The notes under the pieces are model-generated. The model saw nothing but the letters and a program-made list of their open reading frames with translations, did not search any database and was not told where the DNA came from. From the NCBI GenBank assembly GCA_937944065.1, contig CALDZS010000265.1, forward strand, positions 1 to 18,856: a stretch of DNA of 18,856 nt, written 5' to 3'. This stretch comes from an uncultured Amylibacter sp. (GTDB lineage Bacteria > Pseudomonadota > Alphaproteobacteria > Rhodobacterales > Rhodobacteraceae). This document shows positions 6,894 to 13,911 of the stretch, piece by piece (position 1 is the first letter of the stretch; each line of letters begins with the position of its first letter). The position numbers and the translations under genes are program-made.

Positions 6894-7763
6894 ATGCCCG
6901 AATTACCAGAGGTCGAAACGGTCATGCGCGGGTTGATGCCTGCGATGTTGGATCAGGTGATTGTGGTCGCTGACATTCGTCGACCCGATCTGCGTTGGCC
7001 GTTTCCTGACAATATGTCCACACGCCTGCGGGGCAAGCGCGTGATCCGCATGCATCGGCGATCAAAATACATCCTGTGTGATCTTGATAGCGGCGAGAGC
7101 CTGTTGATCCATCTAGGCATGTCGGGGCGGATGACCATTTCCAAACCTGATGGCGATGTCAGCGATATGCTGGCGCAATTTCACCATCTGCACGCAGCCC
7201 CAGCCAAACATGATCATGTGGTTCTCGATATGGAGAATGGCGCGCGGGTGACTTTTAATGATGCACGGCGCTTTGGTGCAATGGATTTGTTAGAGACAGC
7301 CACGGCCACAGAACATAAACTGCTGCGCGACATAGGCCCTGAGCCGTTAGGCAATTCGTTTAACGGAGCGTATTTGCAAGAGAGATTGAAAACCAAAGCC
7401 AGCCCGATCAAGTCTGCATTGCTGGATCAAGGTATCGTCGCGGGTCTGGGCAATATATATGTATGCGAGGTTTTGTGGCGCACGGGTATTTCGCCCAAAC
7501 GCAAAGCAAACCAGCTGTCAGCAAAAAGAATCGCCACTTTGGTCCCCGCAATTCGTGACGTTTTGGCCGAAGCCATCGCCGCAGGCGGGTCCAGTTTGCA
7601 AGATCATCGCCAAGCCACAGGTGAATTGGGATATTTTCAACATAGTTTCGCCGCCTATGGCCGCGAAGGAAAGCCTTGTAACAAGGGCGAATGCGGCGGA
7701 ACCATTGCTCGGATCACACAATCTGGACGATCCAGCTTTTATTGTCCTTCCTGTCAGCGTTAA
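6894..7763 (+). CDS. mutM: MutM, formamidopyrimidine-DNA glycosylase
   Basis: The protein has 289 residues. This bifunctional glycosylase/AP lyase removes 8-oxoguanine and formamidopyrimidines from DNA. The start is set at the ATG before PELPEVE, because Pro2 must become the N-terminal catalytic nucleophile; the longer frame from 6837 would bury it. AAGGTG precedes this ATG. Visible features are Pro2 and Glu3, Lys58 (RRSKYIL), the helix-two-turn-helix region GIVAGLGNIYVCEVLWR, and a C-terminal zinc finger with Cys262, 267, 284 and 287 that includes GRSSFYC with the base-contacting Arg279. A weak promoter-like pair, TTTGCA (6847-6852) and TATTTT (6870-6875) with a 17-base spacer, lies just upstream but would give a very short leader, so I do not list it separately. 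Confidence 0.96.
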   Translation: MPELPEVETVMRGLMPAMLDQVIVVADIRRPDLRWPFPDNMSTRLRGKRVIRMHRRSKYILCDLDSGESLLIHLGMSGRMTISKPDGDVSDMLAQFHHLHAAPAKHDHVVLDMENGARVTFNDARRFGAMDLLETATATEHKLLRDIGPEPLGNSFNGAYLQERLKTKASPIKSALLDQGIVAGLGNIYVCEVLWRTGISPKRKANQLSAKRIATLVPAIRDVLAEAIAAGGSSLQDHRQATGELGYFQHSFAAYGREGKPCNKGECGGTIARITQSGRSSFYCPSCQR

Positions 7764-7789
7764 TTCGTGTAAAAGGCGCTCAAGCAGAG

Positions 7790-7818
7790 TTGACTTCAAT
7801 TCCTATGCGGACTAGAAG
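7790..7818 (+). promoter_or_regulatory. Promoter candidate of rpsT
   Basis: A -35 TTGACT (7790-7795, five of six consensus bases) is followed after 17 bases by TAGAAG (7813-7818, four of six). Transcription would start near 7825 and give a leader of about 35 bases. The site sits between the mutM stop and rpsT, so rpsT can be expressed independently of mutM. Confidence 0.5.
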
Positions 7819-7859
7819 CCGACTTCATCATTCTAACGCGTGAAGATCAGGATAATCTT

Positions 7860-8126
7860 ATGGCCAATACGGCACAGTCAAAAAAGCGCGCCCGCCAAGC
7901 AGAGCGTCGCACGGAAGTTAACAAAAACCGTCGTTCGCGGATTCGTACATTTCTACGTAAAGTAGAAGAAGCGATCGCAGGCGGCGACCAAACAGTTGCA
8001 CAGGCCGCATTGAAAGATGCGCAGCCTGAATTGATGCGCGGTGTAACCAAAGGTGTTGTTCACCAGAACACAGCATCACGCAAAATTTCTCGTCTTGCGA
8101 AACGTGTGAAAGCACTGGGCGCATAA
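7860..8126 (+). CDS. rpsT: Small ribosomal subunit protein bS20
   Basis: The 88-residue, strongly basic, helical protein is of usual S20 length. It begins ANTAQSKKRARQAERR and ends SRLAKRVKALGA, both typical of S20. It binds 16S rRNA and is an early assembly protein of the 30S subunit. AGGA (about 7848-7851) precedes the ATG. An intrinsic terminator follows within 30 bases, so it is probably a single-gene transcript from the promoter at 7790. S20 beside dnaA is a common alphaproteobacterial arrangement. Confidence 0.97.
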   Translation: MANTAQSKKRARQAERRTEVNKNRRSRIRTFLRKVEEAIAGGDQTVAQAALKDAQPELMRGVTKGVVHQNTASRKISRLAKRVKALGA

Positions 8127-8152
8127 GCGAACAAAAATTTCGATTTTGAAAG

Positions 8153-8180
8153 AACGAGGCCTTCGGGTCTCGTTTTTTTC
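8153..8180 (+). terminator. Intrinsic terminator after rpsT
   Basis: An eight- to nine-base-pair GC-rich stem (AACGAGGCC with GGTCTCGTT, one G-T pair) encloses a stable TTCG tetraloop (8162-8165) and runs into seven T residues (8173-8179). This is a textbook rho-independent terminator for rpsT and separates it from the dnaA region. Confidence 0.92.
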
Positions 8181-8181
8181 T

Positions 8182-8211
8182 GTCCAAAATATAGATGTTC
8201 TGTTTTTGGAC
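8182..8211. repeat. Inverted repeat downstream of the rpsT terminator
   Basis: GTCCAAAA (8182-8189) and TTTTGGAC (8204-8211) are perfect 8-base inverted arms around a 14-base spacer. No T-run follows on either strand, so it does not look like a terminator. It could be a processing stem or a protein site. Confidence 0.5.
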
Positions 8212-8298
8212 CCGTTCCCGAATCTAATCCCATCAGGTATTCATTAAGTCCGTCCTCATTGTCTGCCAATGCGGATTTTCAAAACTAAAATACCTATC

Positions 8299-8326
8299 GC
8301 ACCGTCCTTCAAGCAAGGCGCGGTGC
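8299..8326. repeat. Nested stem-loop upstream of the rhodanese-dnaA promoter
   Basis: GCACCG (8299-8304) pairs with CGGTGC (8321-8326), and inside it CCTT (8306-8309) pairs with AAGG (8315-8318) around a five-base loop, with a 1x2 internal loop. That is ten base pairs in 28 bases. No T-run follows on the plus strand. Its role is unknown. Confidence 0.5.
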
Positions 8327-8355
8327 TACTGCAGTTTCTAAAAAACTTTATTTAA

Positions 8356-8394
8356 TTACAATGGTTTAGTGACTTATCTACAATAATTTGATTC
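8356..8394 (+). promoter_or_regulatory. Promoter candidate for rhodanese-dnaA with overlapping DnaA box
   Basis: TACAAT (8379-8384) matches the -10 consensus at five of six bases; 17 bases upstream is only a weak -35, TTACAA (8356-8361). TTATCTACA (8374-8382) differs at one base from the DnaA box TTATCCACA and overlaps this -10. A GANTC site lies at 8390-8394, about where transcription would start. The leader to the GTG at 8494 would be about 100 bases. Confidence 0.35.
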
Positions 8395-8493
8395 TTTCAT
8401 TGTCAACATCGAAGTTTCGTTGAAATGCCCTTTATCAAAAGGCTAATGTCGCCGGAGTGATTCAAACCAATTTCTGCTTGTGGGGGCATTTTT

Positions 8494-8931
8494 GTGAACA
8501 ATATCGTCAAAGATGCTGATCCTTTACAGACATGGGAAGGCTTGAAATCTGATCCAGATGCTGTGCTGGTCGATGTGCGGACTGTGGCAGAATGGTCCTT
8601 CGTCGGTATTCCGGATTTATCAAGCCTTCAACGCGATCCTATCCTATTGGAATGGAAACAGTTTCCGACCATGGAAACCAATGAAGGCTTTGCTGCAAAG
8701 CTGCTGGAAAAGTTGGGCGATCAAACGCCATCGCAAATCTACTTCTTATGCCGCTCAGGTGTCAGGTCACTGGCTGCTGCCGACCTGATGATCGACGTGT
8801 TCGCCGCGCAATCAAAAAATGTCGAATGCTTCAACATAGTAGAAGGATTCGAAGGGGACCTTGATTCGCTAGGTCATCGTGGAATGGTAAATGGTTGGAA
8901 AGTTAAAGGCTGCGCTTGGCGCCAGTCTTAG
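8494..8931 (+). CDS. Rhodanese-like domain protein
   Basis: The protein has 145 residues forming a single rhodanese domain. VLVDVRTVAEWSFVG (24-38) is the N-terminal rhodanese signature and CRSGVRS (86-92) is the active-site loop with catalytic Cys86, which would carry a persulfide. The C-terminus has the family ending VNGWKVKGCAWRQS. It is therefore likely a catalytically competent sulfur-transfer protein in the cytoplasm; donor and acceptor are unknown. The start is GTG, preceded by a GGGGG run about ten bases upstream. It lies 22 bases before the dnaA start with no terminator between, so co-transcription with dnaA is likely. That neighbourhood is the unusual point; a functional tie is not shown. 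Confidence 0.9.
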   Translation: MNNIVKDADPLQTWEGLKSDPDAVLVDVRTVAEWSFVGIPDLSSLQRDPILLEWKQFPTMETNEGFAAKLLEKLGDQTPSQIYFLCRSGVRSLAAADLMIDVFAAQSKNVECFNIVEGFEGDLDSLGHRGMVNGWKVKGCAWRQS

Positions 8932-8953
8932 TAAAGAAAGTTTTTGGGGAAAT

Positions 8954-10309
8954 ATGACAACTGAAATTTGGGGATCGGTACGGGCGAAATTGCAATCGCA
9001 AGTCGGGCAGGATGCATATTGCAACTGGATCGAACCTTTGGTGCTACTGTCTGTGGATTTTGGCGTTGCAAGCTTTCAAGCCCCCACAAACTTTATTGGT
9101 AACTGGGTCAACCGCAACTATGGCGACGCAATCGTGGCTTTGATGCAAGAGCAGGGTCAAACTATTGACCGGTTAGAGTTTAAAACGGGCACTACTGCAA
9201 AATCGTCGGTACCAATTAAAAAGCCTGTGACACCAGCCCCCGCCACAACGGCAACAGGCACGCAAACGCTGCCTGGTGCCAAATTGGACAGACGTTTCAC
9301 GTTTGACAGCTTTGTCGTCGGAAAACCGAACGAACTGGCACATGCCGCAGCACGCCGTGTTGCAGAAGGGGACGCCGTCAACTTCAACCCATTATTTCTT
9401 TATGGTGGCGTAGGTCTGGGTAAAACCCACCTGATGCACGCGATCGCGTGGGATTTGCAAAAACGCCAACCAGAGGCAAAGGTGCTATACCTGTCTGCCG
9501 AACAGTTCATGTACAAATTTGTACAAGCGTTGCGGTTCAAAGATACGATCAGTTTCAAAGAAATGTTCCGGTCTGTCGACGTTCTAATGGTGGACGATGT
9601 GCAATTCATCGCTGGCAAAGACAGCACGCAGGACGAGTTCTTTCACACATTCAACGCACTGATCGACCAGAACAAACAGATCATCATTTCAGCTGACCGT
9701 GCCCCAGGCGAAATTGATGGCCTAGAGGAACGTATCAAGTCGCGCCTACAATGGGGTTTGATCGTTGATCTGCATCCAACAGATTACGAGCTGCGCTTGG
9801 GCATTCTACAGTCCAAGGCCGAAGAGCAATCAAAATTGAACCCGGGCATCGTCTTTGCTGACGGTGTGCTAGAATTCATCGCACACCGCGTGTCCAGCAA
9901 TGTGCGCGTTCTTGAAGGAGCGTTGACACGTCTATTCGCGTTCGGGTCCTTGGTAGGCCGCGAAGTGAATCTGGACATGGCCACCGAATGTTTGGCTGAC
10001 ATCCTGCGTGCGTCAGACAAAAAAGTGACCGTGGACGAGATCATCCGCAAGGTGACCGACCACTATAACATCCGCATGACAGATATCCTTAGCCCGCGAC
10101 GCGCGCGATCCATTGCGCGCCCACGTCAAATGGCAATGTATCTGGCCAAAAAGCTGACCAGCAAATCGCTGCCAGAAATCGGGCGCCGCTTTGGCGGGCG
10201 CGATCATACAACCGTCATTCATGCGGTGAAAAAGATTGAAGAGTTGCGTGCAACAGACAGCCAAACCTCCGAGGATTTGGAACTATTGCGCCGTATGCTA
10301 GAGGCGTAA
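8954..10309 (+). CDS. dnaA: Chromosomal replication initiator protein DnaA
   Basis: The protein has 451 residues from the ATG at 8954, preceded by GGGGA. Domain I (about 1-75) begins TTEIWGSVRAKLQ; a Pro/Thr-rich linker spans about 85-110; the AAA+ domain runs from about 115, with Walker A GGVGLGKTH (151-159), Walker B LMVDDVQF (211-218) and the Arg-rich SNVRVLEGALTRL (315-327); domain IV at the C-terminus has the DnaA-box-binding signature GGRDHTTVIHAVKKI (414-428). The frame is open back to 8891, but that start would overlap the rhodanese gene and add residues absent from the family. It unwinds the origin and loads the helicase. It is followed by its own terminator at 10333, so it is not an obligate operon with dnaN. 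Confidence 0.98.
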   Translation: MTTEIWGSVRAKLQSQVGQDAYCNWIEPLVLLSVDFGVASFQAPTNFIGNWVNRNYGDAIVALMQEQGQTIDRLEFKTGTTAKSSVPIKKPVTPAPATTATGTQTLPGAKLDRRFTFDSFVVGKPNELAHAAARRVAEGDAVNFNPLFLYGGVGLGKTHLMHAIAWDLQKRQPEAKVLYLSAEQFMYKFVQALRFKDTISFKEMFRSVDVLMVDDVQFIAGKDSTQDEFFHTFNALIDQNKQIIISADRAPGEIDGLEERIKSRLQWGLIVDLHPTDYELRLGILQSKAEEQSKLNPGIVFADGVLEFIAHRVSSNVRVLEGALTRLFAFGSLVGREVNLDMATECLADILRASDKKVTVDEIIRKVTDHYNIRMTDILSPRRARSIARPRQMAMYLAKKLTSKSLPEIGRRFGGRDHTTVIHAVKKIEELRATDSQTSEDLELLRRMLEA

Positions 10310-10332
10310 ATTACGCCCAAGTATAAGAAGAG

Positions 10333-10366
10333 ACAGCGGCGTGGTGGGCACCGCTGTTTGCTTTTT
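10333..10366 (+). terminator. Intrinsic terminator after dnaA
   Basis: ACAGCGG (10333-10339) pairs with CCGCTGT (10351-10357) around an 11-base loop, followed by a T-rich tail TTGCTTTTT. It lies 24 bases after the dnaA stop and separates dnaA from dnaN. A TTGACC (about 10370) just after it could start a dnaN promoter, but no convincing -10 goes with it. Confidence 0.8.
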
Positions 10367-10463
10367 CCTTGACCCTTTGCGCCACCCAATAGAGTGTGCC
10401 ATAAAGGTCATCAAAACGGGGACACATGGGGCATAATATTGGCCGCATGACAGGAGACAAGAC

Positions 10464-11582
10464 ATGAAAGTAAGTATCGAACGGTCAGCATTGCTGAAAG
10501 CAATGTCGCAAGCGCAATCTGTTGTGGAACGCCGCAACACAATCCCAATTCTTGCGAACGTTTTAATCGAGGCTGAAGGCAGCGATGTCTCTTTCCGCGC
10601 CACCGACTTGGACATCGAAGTTGTCGACAAAGTTCCAGGTATGGTTGAACGCGCTGGCGCGACCACTGTTGGCGCGCATACCTTGCACGAGATAGTGCGC
10701 AAGTTACCTGATGGATCGACAGTAGAATTGGCCGATGATGGCACGTCAGGTCGTTTAACAATCGTTGCTGGACGTTCAAACTTTTCTTTGGCCACGTTGC
10801 CGCGCGAAGATTTCCCAGTGATGGCAACGTCTGATTATGACTGCAACTTTGCGGCGCCATCCGCGGTGTTACGCCGCTTGTTTGACAAATCAAAATTCGC
10901 GATCTCGACCGAAGAAACGCGCTATTATCTGAATGGCGTCTACATGCACGCGTCAGACGGTGAGAATGGCAAGGTTCTGCGCTGTGTCGCAACCGATGGC
11001 CACCGCTTGGCGCGCATCGACGCAGACCTGCCGGATGGTGCTGCCGATCTGCCTGGTGTGATTGTGCCGCGCAAAACTGTTGGTGAGTTGCGCAAGCTGC
11101 TAGAAGATGATGATGTGGAAATTGCTGTGTCCGTGTCGGAAACCAAAATTCGTTTTGCTACGCCAGAAATTACGCTGACATCCAAAGTAATCGACGGGTC
11201 ATTCCCAGATTACACGCGCGTGATTCCACAAGGAAATACACGCCGCCTAGAAGTAGACGCTGCAGAATTCGCCCAAGCTGTCGACCGTGTGTCCACCGTT
11301 TCCTCTGAACGTTCGCGTGCCGTCAAACTGACACTCGAAGAAGATCGTTTGACCCTGTCCGTAAATGCACCCGACAGCGGTGCTGCCGAAGAAGAACTGG
11401 TCGTCGCGTACGCCGACGAGCGTCTAGAAATCGGCTTCAACGCCAAATATCTGTTGGAAATTGCTGGCCAAGTGGATCGTGAAAATGCGGTCTTCATGTT
11501 CAATTCCAGCGGTGATCCTACGTTGATGCGTGAAGGCAACGATGACAGCGCTGTTTATGTCGTGATGCCAATGCGGGTCTAG
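10464..11582 (+). CDS. dnaN: DNA polymerase III beta subunit (sliding clamp)
   Basis: The 372-residue protein has the normal clamp length. It forms a dimeric ring of three topologically similar domains per monomer that tethers polymerase III to DNA. Family features include the N-terminus MKVSIERSALLKAMSQAQSV, NTIPILANVLIEA and FRATDLDIE in domain 1, ATDGHRLA in domain 2, and the C-terminal VVMPMRV, which contributes to the hydrophobic partner-binding pocket. AGGAGA precedes the ATG at good spacing. recF follows after nine bases, so dnaN, recF and the VOC gene form an operon. Confidence 0.98.
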   Translation: MKVSIERSALLKAMSQAQSVVERRNTIPILANVLIEAEGSDVSFRATDLDIEVVDKVPGMVERAGATTVGAHTLHEIVRKLPDGSTVELADDGTSGRLTIVAGRSNFSLATLPREDFPVMATSDYDCNFAAPSAVLRRLFDKSKFAISTEETRYYLNGVYMHASDGENGKVLRCVATDGHRLARIDADLPDGAADLPGVIVPRKTVGELRKLLEDDDVEIAVSVSETKIRFATPEITLTSKVIDGSFPDYTRVIPQGNTRRLEVDAAEFAQAVDRVSTVSSERSRAVKLTLEEDRLTLSVNAPDSGAAEEELVVAYADERLEIGFNAKYLLEIAGQVDRENAVFMFNSSGDPTLMREGNDDSAVYVVMPMRV

Positions 11583-11591
11583 GGCCCAAAA

Positions 11592-12713
11592 ATGTCCGAA
11601 CTCGCGATCAGGAAGCTTTCCCTATCGCATTTCCGCTCGCATAAATCTGCGACCATTGAAACCGATGGCAGGCCCATTGCGATTTATGGCCCCAACGGTG
11701 CTGGCAAAACCAACATCCTAGAAGCAATTTCCATGCTGTCACCGGGCCGTGGATTACGCCGCGCCAAAACCGCTGAACTCGCCCATATGCCAGACAATGT
11801 CGGCTGGAAGGTTTCTGCGCTGATCGACAGTTTGGGACATATGCACGAGGTTACGACCAGTGCGACCAACGACACATCCCGTACAGTTAAAATCGACGAC
11901 AAAACAGCGCCCCAGATGGCGCTGGGACGGTTGGCACGGATTGTCTGGCTTGTCCCCGTGATGGATCGCCTTTGGGTCGAAGGAGCCGAGGGACGCAGAC
12001 GGTTCCTTGATCGCCTTGCCATGAGCTTTGAGCCGTCGCATGCAGAACATGCCATGGCCTATGAACGTGCGATGCGCGAACGTAATCGAATGCTGAAGGA
12101 CGGCGTCACCGATCCATCTTGGTACGCCGCGATCGAGGGGCAGATGGCCGATGCTGGTGCTAAAATCGAAACCAACCGCCTGTCTACCATCGAGCGTATC
12201 ACGCATGCCCAAGAGCAGGCTGAAACCAGTTTCCCCGCCGCAATCCTAACGTTGCAAAGCACCACTGACGCGCCTTTAATGACCGATGCTGCAGATTTAC
12301 GTACCGCATTTTCCGACAGCCGTCCGAATGATATGCGTGCGGGAAGGACACTGATTGGCCCGCATCGTGACGATATGGCTGCAACTTATGCAATCAAAGA
12401 TATGGATGCCAAACTGTGCTCTACAGGCGAACAAAAGGCATTACTTGTCAGTCTGATCCTATCCAACGCCCGTGCGTTGGCCGAAGATTTTGGTGCCGCG
12501 CCGATTATTTTGCTGGACGAGGTTGGCGCGCATTTGGATACTGACCGCCGTGCCGCATTGTATGACGAGATCGCGGCCCTTGGTGCGCAGGCATGGATGA
12601 CAGGCACAGGTGCGGAATTATTTGACACAATGGGCGATCGTGCGCTCTATATGGAGGTCACGGATATTGAAGGGCTATCCAGTATCCGCCCACACGAGAT
12701 TGGAGCGTTATGA
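11592..12713 (+). CDS. recF: DNA replication and repair protein RecF
   Basis: The protein has 373 residues of the RecF SMC-like ATPase family, which helps load RecA at gapped DNA with RecO and RecR. LSLSHFRSHKSATIE lies at the N-terminus, followed by Walker A GPNGAGKTN (about 34-42), the signature STGEQKALLVSLIL near 278-291, and Walker B IILLDEVGAHLD near 305-316. An AGGG that overlaps the dnaN stop serves as ribosome-binding site. Its stop overlaps the start of the next gene as ATGA (12710-12713), so the two are translationally coupled. Confidence 0.96.
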   Translation: MSELAIRKLSLSHFRSHKSATIETDGRPIAIYGPNGAGKTNILEAISMLSPGRGLRRAKTAELAHMPDNVGWKVSALIDSLGHMHEVTTSATNDTSRTVKIDDKTAPQMALGRLARIVWLVPVMDRLWVEGAEGRRRFLDRLAMSFEPSHAEHAMAYERAMRERNRMLKDGVTDPSWYAAIEGQMADAGAKIETNRLSTIERITHAQEQAETSFPAAILTLQSTTDAPLMTDAADLRTAFSDSRPNDMRAGRTLIGPHRDDMAATYAIKDMDAKLCSTGEQKALLVSLILSNARALAEDFGAAPIILLDEVGAHLDTDRRAALYDEIAALGAQAWMTGTGAELFDTMGDRALYMEVTDIEGLSSIRPHEIGAL

Positions 12714-13138
12714 GTAGTCAACGAATTACAATGATCACATTGGCCGTAACCGACCTAGCCGTGTCGCGCAAATTTTATTCAGCATTAGGGTTTGAAGAGG
12801 CAGAGGGCGGCAACGACCTGATCGCGTTCTATAAAATCCATGGCGCGTTTTTTTCGCTTTATTCACGCGACGCGTTGACCAAAGACATTGGTATGCCGAT
12901 CCACGGGCGCGCCACTGGAAACATCACGATGGCCACAAATTATAACAACCGCACAGAAGTAGACGAAGCTTTCGCCGCGGCATTGGCCGCAGGCGCGGTG
13001 CCAATCACGGAACCCGCCGAAGTTTTCTGGGGCGGGTATTCTGGTAACTACGCCGACCCTGACGGACATCTTTGGGAAGTGGCGCATAATCCATTTTGGT
13101 CTTTGGACGAGAATGGGCAAATAGTCAGCGAAGCCTAG
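12710..13138 (+). CDS. VOC (glyoxalase/bleomycin-resistance) superfamily protein
   Basis: The protein has 142 residues with the paired beta-alpha-beta-beta-beta modules of vicinal-oxygen-chelate proteins. ITMITLAVTDLAVSRKFY (6-23) opens the first module; the second has the motif YADPDGHLWEVAHNP (113-127), with Glu123 as a likely metal ligand. It could be a lyase, dioxygenase or binding protein; the substrate cannot be told. Its start overlaps the recF stop, placing it as the last gene of the dnaN-recF operon. The association looks positional rather than functional. No terminator is visible in the 63 bases before the next gene. Confidence 0.88.
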   Translation: MSSQRITMITLAVTDLAVSRKFYSALGFEEAEGGNDLIAFYKIHGAFFSLYSRDALTKDIGMPIHGRATGNITMATNYNNRTEVDEAFAAALAAGAVPITEPAEVFWGGYSGNYADPDGHLWEVAHNPFWSLDENGQIVSEA

Positions 13139-13201
13139 TCCAAATCAGTTACCTTATTCCCCGCTTGCCAAGCCCTTAAAATTCACCCAACACTGCGCAT
13201 T

Positions 13202-13822
13202 ATGACAATCACAATGACCCAGCTTGCGCTTTATGCAGGTGCGCTTTTCATCTTGTTCATCACGCCTGGCCCGGTTTGGGTGGCAGTCATTGCACGCTCT
13301 GTATCAGGCGGCTTTAAATCTGCTGTCCCGTTGGCATTTGGCGTGGCTGTGGGCGACGTGCTCTGGCCGCTGGTCGCGGTGTTGGGTGTCGCGTATCTGG
13401 TTTCTATATACGCAGATATCTTGATTTTGTTCCGCTATGTCGCAGCAATCCTATTGATCCTTATGGGCATGGCACTTGTGCGTTGGCCCAACAAGGTGTT
13501 GTCCGAGAATTCCAAGCTGACAAAGCCCGGTATGCTTGCCGGATTTTTGGCAGGTTTTGCAGCCGTTATCGCCAACCCAAAAGCCAGCTTGTTTTACATG
13601 ACCCTTTTGCCTAGCTTCTTTGACTTCACGCTTATCACTCCCGTAGATATGGTCGCCATCTGCGTGATTTCTTTCGTTGTCCCGTTCAGCGGAAACTTGA
13701 TGTTGGCAGGTTTCGTCGGTCGTATGCGTGCTTTTCTTGCCTCGCCTTCGGCCGTGCGTCGCACAAATATTTGCGCAGGTTTTGCCCTGATTTTGGTGGG
13801 CGCTATCATCGCCTTGACATAG
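13202..13822 (+). CDS. LysE/RhtB family amino-acid exporter
   Basis: The 206-residue integral membrane protein has about six hydrophobic segments. The N-terminal LFITPGPVWVAVIARS and the middle GFLAGFAAVIANPKASLFY with the conserved NPK are hallmarks of the LysE/RhtB exporters, which pump amino acids or related metabolites out of the cell. The substrate is not predictable. An ATG at 13214 is an alternative start, and neither has a strong ribosome-binding site. The gene lies between the dnaN-recF operon and gyrB. Confidence 0.9.
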   Translation: MTITMTQLALYAGALFILFITPGPVWVAVIARSVSGGFKSAVPLAFGVAVGDVLWPLVAVLGVAYLVSIYADILILFRYVAAILLILMGMALVRWPNKVLSENSKLTKPGMLAGFLAGFAAVIANPKASLFYMTLLPSFFDFTLITPVDMVAICVISFVVPFSGNLMLAGFVGRMRAFLASPSAVRRTNICAGFALILVGAIIALT

Positions 13823-13831
13823 GCGGAATTC

Positions 13832-13849
13832 ACCACAAAATCTTGTGGT
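13832..13849. repeat. Perfect palindrome just upstream of the gyrB promoter
   Basis: ACCACAA (13832-13838) and TTGTGGT (13843-13849) are perfect inverted arms around AATC. It ends six bases before the gyrB -35 candidate. No T-run follows on either strand, so it may be an operator or a weak transcript end for the exporter gene. Confidence 0.5.
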
Positions 13850-13855
13850 CAAAGC

Positions 13856-13884
13856 GTGACATTCTTTCCTGAATCTGCTATATA
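13856..13884 (+). promoter_or_regulatory. Promoter candidate of gyrB
   Basis: GTGACA (13856-13861, five of six) and TATATA (13879-13884, four of six; TATATT two bases on is five of six) are 17 bases apart. Transcription would start near 13891, after the TTG at 13885, which supports the gyrB start at 13912. Confidence 0.5.
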
Positions 13885-13911
13885 TTGCGTCAAATTTCGC
13901 AGGGAAATCAC

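Larger units (their letters stand above)
8181..8493. other. Gene-free stretch between rpsT and the rhodanese-dnaA pair
   Basis: I see no supported coding sequence here. It contains the inverted repeat at 8182-8211, a nested stem-loop at 8299-8326, an AT-rich segment at about 8335-8400 with a -10-like TACAAT, one near-consensus DnaA box (8374-8382) and three GANTC sites (8220, 8390 and 8459). It is probably the control region for the rhodanese and dnaA genes. The single weak DnaA box is not enough to call a replication origin. Confidence 0.6.

Noticed and set aside
8060..8269. A 69-codon minus-strand frame over the end of rpsT and its terminator
   Set aside because: It runs through the rpsT terminator hairpin and antisense to a conserved gene, and shows no known domain.
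8269..8355. A 28-codon plus-strand frame in the rpsT-dnaA gap (MRIFKTKIPIAPSF...)
   Set aside because: No ribosome-binding site precedes it, no promoter is evident before it, and it contains the nested stem-loop, so it is more likely chance.
8181..8493. Replication origin next to dnaA
   Set aside because: Only one near-consensus DnaA box is visible and no cluster of boxes or AT-rich repeats was found. In many alphaproteobacteria the origin lies elsewhere. A GC-skew plot of the whole genome would decide.
8891..8953. Upstream ATG for dnaA at 8891
   Set aside because: It would overlap the rhodanese gene by 41 bases and add 21 residues not found in DnaA; the ATG at 8954 has GGGGA before it.
13885..13911. 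TTG start for gyrB at 13885
   Set aside because: It lies at or before the predicted transcript start, and the ATG at 13912 has AGGGA and matches GyrB length.
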